NCBI GenBank assembly: GCA_013396655.1
Contig: WBMV01007501.1
Span: 620,001 to 684,000, forward strand
Direction: 5' to 3'
Source: Campylorhamphus procurvoides
Lineage: Eukaryota; Chordata; Aves; Passeriformes; Dendrocolaptidae
DNA length: 64,000 nt
In this document: positions 60,626 to 64,000 of the stretch, piece after piece
How the letters are laid out: every line of letters starts with the position of its first letter
Numbering within the stretch: position 1 is the first letter of the stretch
Translations under genes and position numbers: made by a program
Notes under the pieces: generated by a model
What the model saw: only the letters and a program-made list of their open reading frames with translations
Database searches by the model: none
Told to the model about the DNA's origin: nothing

Positions 60626-62516
60626 TTGTTATCAATACTATTCTACTCAATAGTATAAATTTGTTTGATGCTTCTAATTACAAATTCCTACTCTGGTTAT
60701 TTATAACTTTGCAAATTTTTATGCTGGGTGTCTGCCTCTGCTTAGACTTTTTTTGGAAGGTTTCAGCAAAAATGGTTATGCTATTTCCCAGAAAAAAGAT
60801 TATGAAAAAAGACATTGTTTTGCCAATGTTAATGAATTGGTTGTAAGAATTCTTTTTTTGGAAATGCTAGCTACTCCATGCTTTGACTTGAAGGCTGGCA
60901 GGCTGGAGGCATCCTAGTGCCAGACACATAGGCATTTGCCCATATTTGGCTGGGTTTTAAACCCTGTTCATTAGTAATACAGTAGAGTTTGGCAGATAAA
61001 TTCCTCAAAATTCCTGTCTGTCCTGAGCATGTGCTACCTTTTGCAGGCCAACTGCTTTATCTCAACAGAGTAACTTAGACCTTCTGCATTCTTACCAACC
61101 CAGGATTTCCTTCCTTGTAGCGAGATGGCTTGTGACTGGTGCCTCTGTGCCCACACACTGCCAGGTCAACAGAGAGCAAGAAACAATCTCACTTGAGTCC
61201 AGGTAAGAAAAGACCAAGATCTCAGATATACATCAAGAGAAGACCAGGAGCCTGAGCTGGAAAAGCATGGGAGCTCTGGTGGGTTTTGTCAAAAATTAAA
61301 TAAAAGGAGAAACTGGTTGGCCAAGGAAACCATAATATAAAATCAGTCAGGAAGAACAGGGGCTATATGAAAAAACTGTAAGACTGGCAATTCAAAACAG
61401 AACAGAGGCAGGGATGAAGAAACTCCTGCTGGACAGCTAAAAAGCCAGGAGGAAGGATGAGTACAAGGACAATAGGTCACCTTTAGACACTGCTGGGATG
61501 AAGGGGCAGTTAGAGAAGAGAGCAGATAGTTGAGAAGCCAGTCTGGGTGAAGAGAGAATGAGGGAGACTTGACTGAGCAGCCTAAGGAGAGAATTAGGAA
61601 TGGCAGTTAATGAGAATAGTTTGGAAAAATGAAAGACTGAAACAAGGACCCAGAGTAGGAAAGAAAACGGGGAGCAGGCTCACTAGATACAGAACTGGTT
61701 TGGAGAGGCTGGATGTGGAGCAGGATCAAGTAAATGGAAGAAAATAAATGGAAGAAAGTAAATGGAAGAAGAATAATGAAAATTGCAGAAAAAGCAGAAA
61801 CAGAGGAGACTGTGGATGGGAACAGAAAGTTTTGTGTTATGCTGAATAATGTTCAAGTATGGGACTTCCTATGCAGACAGTCAGGAAAGAGAAGCTTTGC
61901 AATAAGAAAGTATTAGAGCGAAAAAAGCAAAAAAAGGTCATGAATGTGTCAAGGGAGAAACTAAAAATAGAAAAGGAAAGCCTTGTAAACTGGCACGCAT
62001 GATCTGTGACCATGAGGACTTGAATTTATAGCCAGTTGATGAGACTTGCTCTGTCTCTATCTAAAAAGCGTCTGTGAAGTTCACTTTCAAACCGTGTCTC
62101 ATGCTCCTTTAGAAAGCTGGCCCATCCAGAAGGGGACAGTCTGGTCTTTCTCTGAATAGAAATTCCAGCCCTGCTGGTGACCCCTCCATGCTGTCAATAC
62201 AATTCCACATAGAGGAACTGCAGAAAGGATTTTGTTGTCTTTTCAAAGAAAAAAAAAGTATAAATTGCAGACAACACTCCCTTCTACCTTCACATAAAGA
62301 AAACTATCTGCAAGATAGGCTATCAGATATTAAGAAGCATCAAAATTACAGATACAGACTGTAATATTAGTTTAATTCTGTGTAGCTGCATGCAGAATGA
62401 CTTTATTTGGAATTCACTTTCCTGCTTTCATTTCCGGCACTCTCAACTCTCTATATATTTATACATAGAACTCAAAATGAACTTTGGACTGTAGATAATT
62501 AAAACGTGAATAAGCA
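60626..62516. other. Unique DNA, partly purine-rich
   Basis: No gene recognised. From about 61200 to 61980 the plus strand is markedly rich in A and G, with AGGA/GAGA strings and few pyrimidine runs. A 14-bp unit TAAATGGAAGAAAA is tandemly repeated three times at 61731-61772. I see no family that explains the purine bias. Confidence 0.5.
61731..61772. repeat. 14-bp tandem repeat, three copies
   Basis: TAAATGGAAGAAAA, TAAATGGAAGAAAG and TAAATGGAAGAAGA follow each other directly. Confidence 0.9.
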
Positions 62517-63094
62517 TAGAATCATAGAATATGCTGAATTAAAGGGATCCATTAGGATCAACAATCCAACTCCTGGCCCTACACAGAAGACCCCCAGAAT
62601 CACGCCATGTGCCTGAGAGCACTGTCCAAATCCTTCTTGAACTCTGGCAGTCTTGGTGCCGTCACCACTGCCCGGGGGAGCCTGTTCCAGTGCCCAACCA
62701 CCCTCTGGGGGAAGAACATCTTTCAGATATCCTCCTCTGACACAACTCCAGGCCATTCCCTTGGGTCCTATCACTGGTCACACAGAGAAGAGATCAGTGC
62801 CTGCCCCTCCTCTTCCCCTCATGAATAAGTTGTAACTGCAATGAGGTCTCCCCTCAGTCTCCTCTTCTCCAGGCTGAACAGACCGAGTGCCCTCAGCCCC
62901 TCCTCATATGGCTTCCCCTCAAGGCCCTTCACCATCTTCATTGCCCTCCTTTGGACACTCTCTAAGAGCTTAATATCTTTTTTATATTGTGGTTCCCAAA
63001 ACTGCCCACAATATTCCAGGTGCAGCCACCCCAGTGCAGAGCAGAGCGGCATGACTAGTGATGATGTGCCTGATAGACCCCCTGTCTGCTGCAT
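62517..63094 (-). mobile_element. CR1 LINE, antisense, well preserved
   Basis: It opens with the reversed CR1 tail (ATAGAATCATAGAATATGCT) and follows the element back into ORF2. A minus-strand frame of 91 codons at 62819-63094 preserves the ORF2 C-terminus, with segments such as [15 protein letters not shown] and [15 protein letters not shown]. This is the least decayed CR1 here, hence probably the youngest. It is 5'-truncated at about 63060-63094 and cannot encode a full reverse transcriptase. Confidence 0.9.
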
Positions 63095-64000
63095 CTCCAG
63101 CAGTGAGACTGGTTTACATCCTAAGCTAGAGACAATTTTCTAATACAACCTGGTGACAAACTCATTACTTTGGTCCCAGAGCAAAAACCTTTCAGGACAA
63201 CTTAGGTAGAAGAACTCATTCCATTCAAAGTGCTTTGCAACATATAATAGAAGAAAAATTAAAATTTGGGGGGATTTGTGGTGCAACAAGAATTTACAAA
63301 CAGAATGGTGATAGGAGATGTAGCTGAAGGTGCCTTTCCTTTTTAACCTGCCTGAGAGGTGGTGATTGCTTGGATACCAGTCACCATATGGCAGCAACCT
63401 CATCCTCACCAGCACTTTTTTTGTCATTCCACCAGAAGATGATGATCGATTGCTCTCTTCACATGTGGACTTTGTAATAATGATTTATCTTTTTCCTCAG
63501 AAAGCTGAATTACTGGCCTGAGATTTTTCTGTGAATTCCTTAGGGCCACATTGAAAGACGCATATATTTATCTGAGAGAGCGTGGGATGTCCTCGTGGTT
63601 GCAACATAGGGCAAAGAAGGGTCCTCAAGAGTGCGAATGGGTATGGGGCAATAAGCACCAGAAGCATCTGGACAGTTTTGGACATTCAAAAATTAAAATA
63701 ATGATTAAAAGATGGTTTAGCTGACAAAAAAATAGGCTGTCAATCATCATAAAATCTTCTTCTATGTATTTGAGAGACAAACAATGTCATCACATCACAG
63801 AAAATTGGAGAATTTAAAATGCGAGAGTAAAAGGGAGAAACAATTGACAGAAAGCTCATGTTTACATGGTGCAAGACAATATTAATGCATCATGGATATC
63901 GAGATAACTCTCTGTGCATGAAAAATACAGAAGACCAAGGGGCCTATGTTTTTTTTATGGGAGGGTGACATTGGTTATGCAACTTAGACCTAGGAAGTGG
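63095..64000. other. Unique AT-rich DNA at the window end
   Basis: No gene or repeat family recognised. A 95-codon minus-strand frame at 63140-63427 matches nothing I know. Confidence 0.5.

Noticed and set aside
1..64000. Search for CRISPR arrays, operons, bacterial promoters or endogenous viral genes
   Set aside because: The DNA is vertebrate nuclear; no regularly spaced repeats of CRISPR type and no gag, pol, env or other viral protein frame could be recognised, only LTRs.

Overview
The window is vertebrate nuclear DNA, almost certainly from a bird. The evidence is a set of CR1 LINE fragments, several with the typical avian 3' end, and copies of an LTR that looks like the ERV-L-class LTRs common in songbirds. 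Other support is the low repeat density, the mostly AT-rich sequence, and two short, very GC-rich islands. A run of 31 Ns and three isolated single Ns show that it is a draft assembly. The species cannot be named from the sequence; a passerine or other neoavian bird is the best guess.

I found no protein-coding gene that I can support. Long open frames occur only where base composition or repeats explain them: the GC-rich islands, remnants of CR1 ORF2, and minisatellites. Elsewhere frames are short, overlap on both strands and resemble no family I know. The window therefore reads as intergenic or intronic sequence. Single short exons could still be hidden in the unique stretches, and I cannot exclude that by eye.

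Layout: 1-6.15 kb is unique AT-rich DNA. At 6.16-6.74 kb lies a CpG island with promoter-type motifs, an assembly gap, a 12-bp-arm inverted repeat and a 62-bp tandem duplication on its edge. At 10.9-13.3 kb there is a sense CR1 3' end, then a long, old, antisense CR1 that still shows ORF2 remnants. At 24.8-26.9 kb there is a nest in which LTR pieces flank a sense CR1, itself interrupted by an antisense CR1. At 28.1-29.0 kb lies another very old antisense CR1. At 35.5-36.65 kb a sense CR1 contains a near-perfect 436-bp tandem duplication with an N exactly at the junction, and it ends abruptly at another N. A second LTR of the same family is at 41.75-42.2 kb. At 55.6-56.3 kb there is a composite microsatellite, a G-rich block that may be another LTR, and an AT-rich repeat. 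At 59.2-59.8 kb a second GC island carries a minisatellite, a full match to the CTCF core consensus and a 25-bp repeat with a 75-bp higher-order pattern. About 0.2 kb further on is an interstitial telomeric tract. A recent-looking antisense CR1 lies at 62.5-63.1 kb.

No set of genes acts together here. The parts with most likely function are the two GC islands about 53 kb apart, either of which may be a promoter for a gene in or just outside the window. No novel multi-gene system is visible. The most useful observations are the probable assembly artefacts, the nested retroelements and the CTCF/tandem-repeat/telomeric-repeat cluster near 59.5-60.0 kb.
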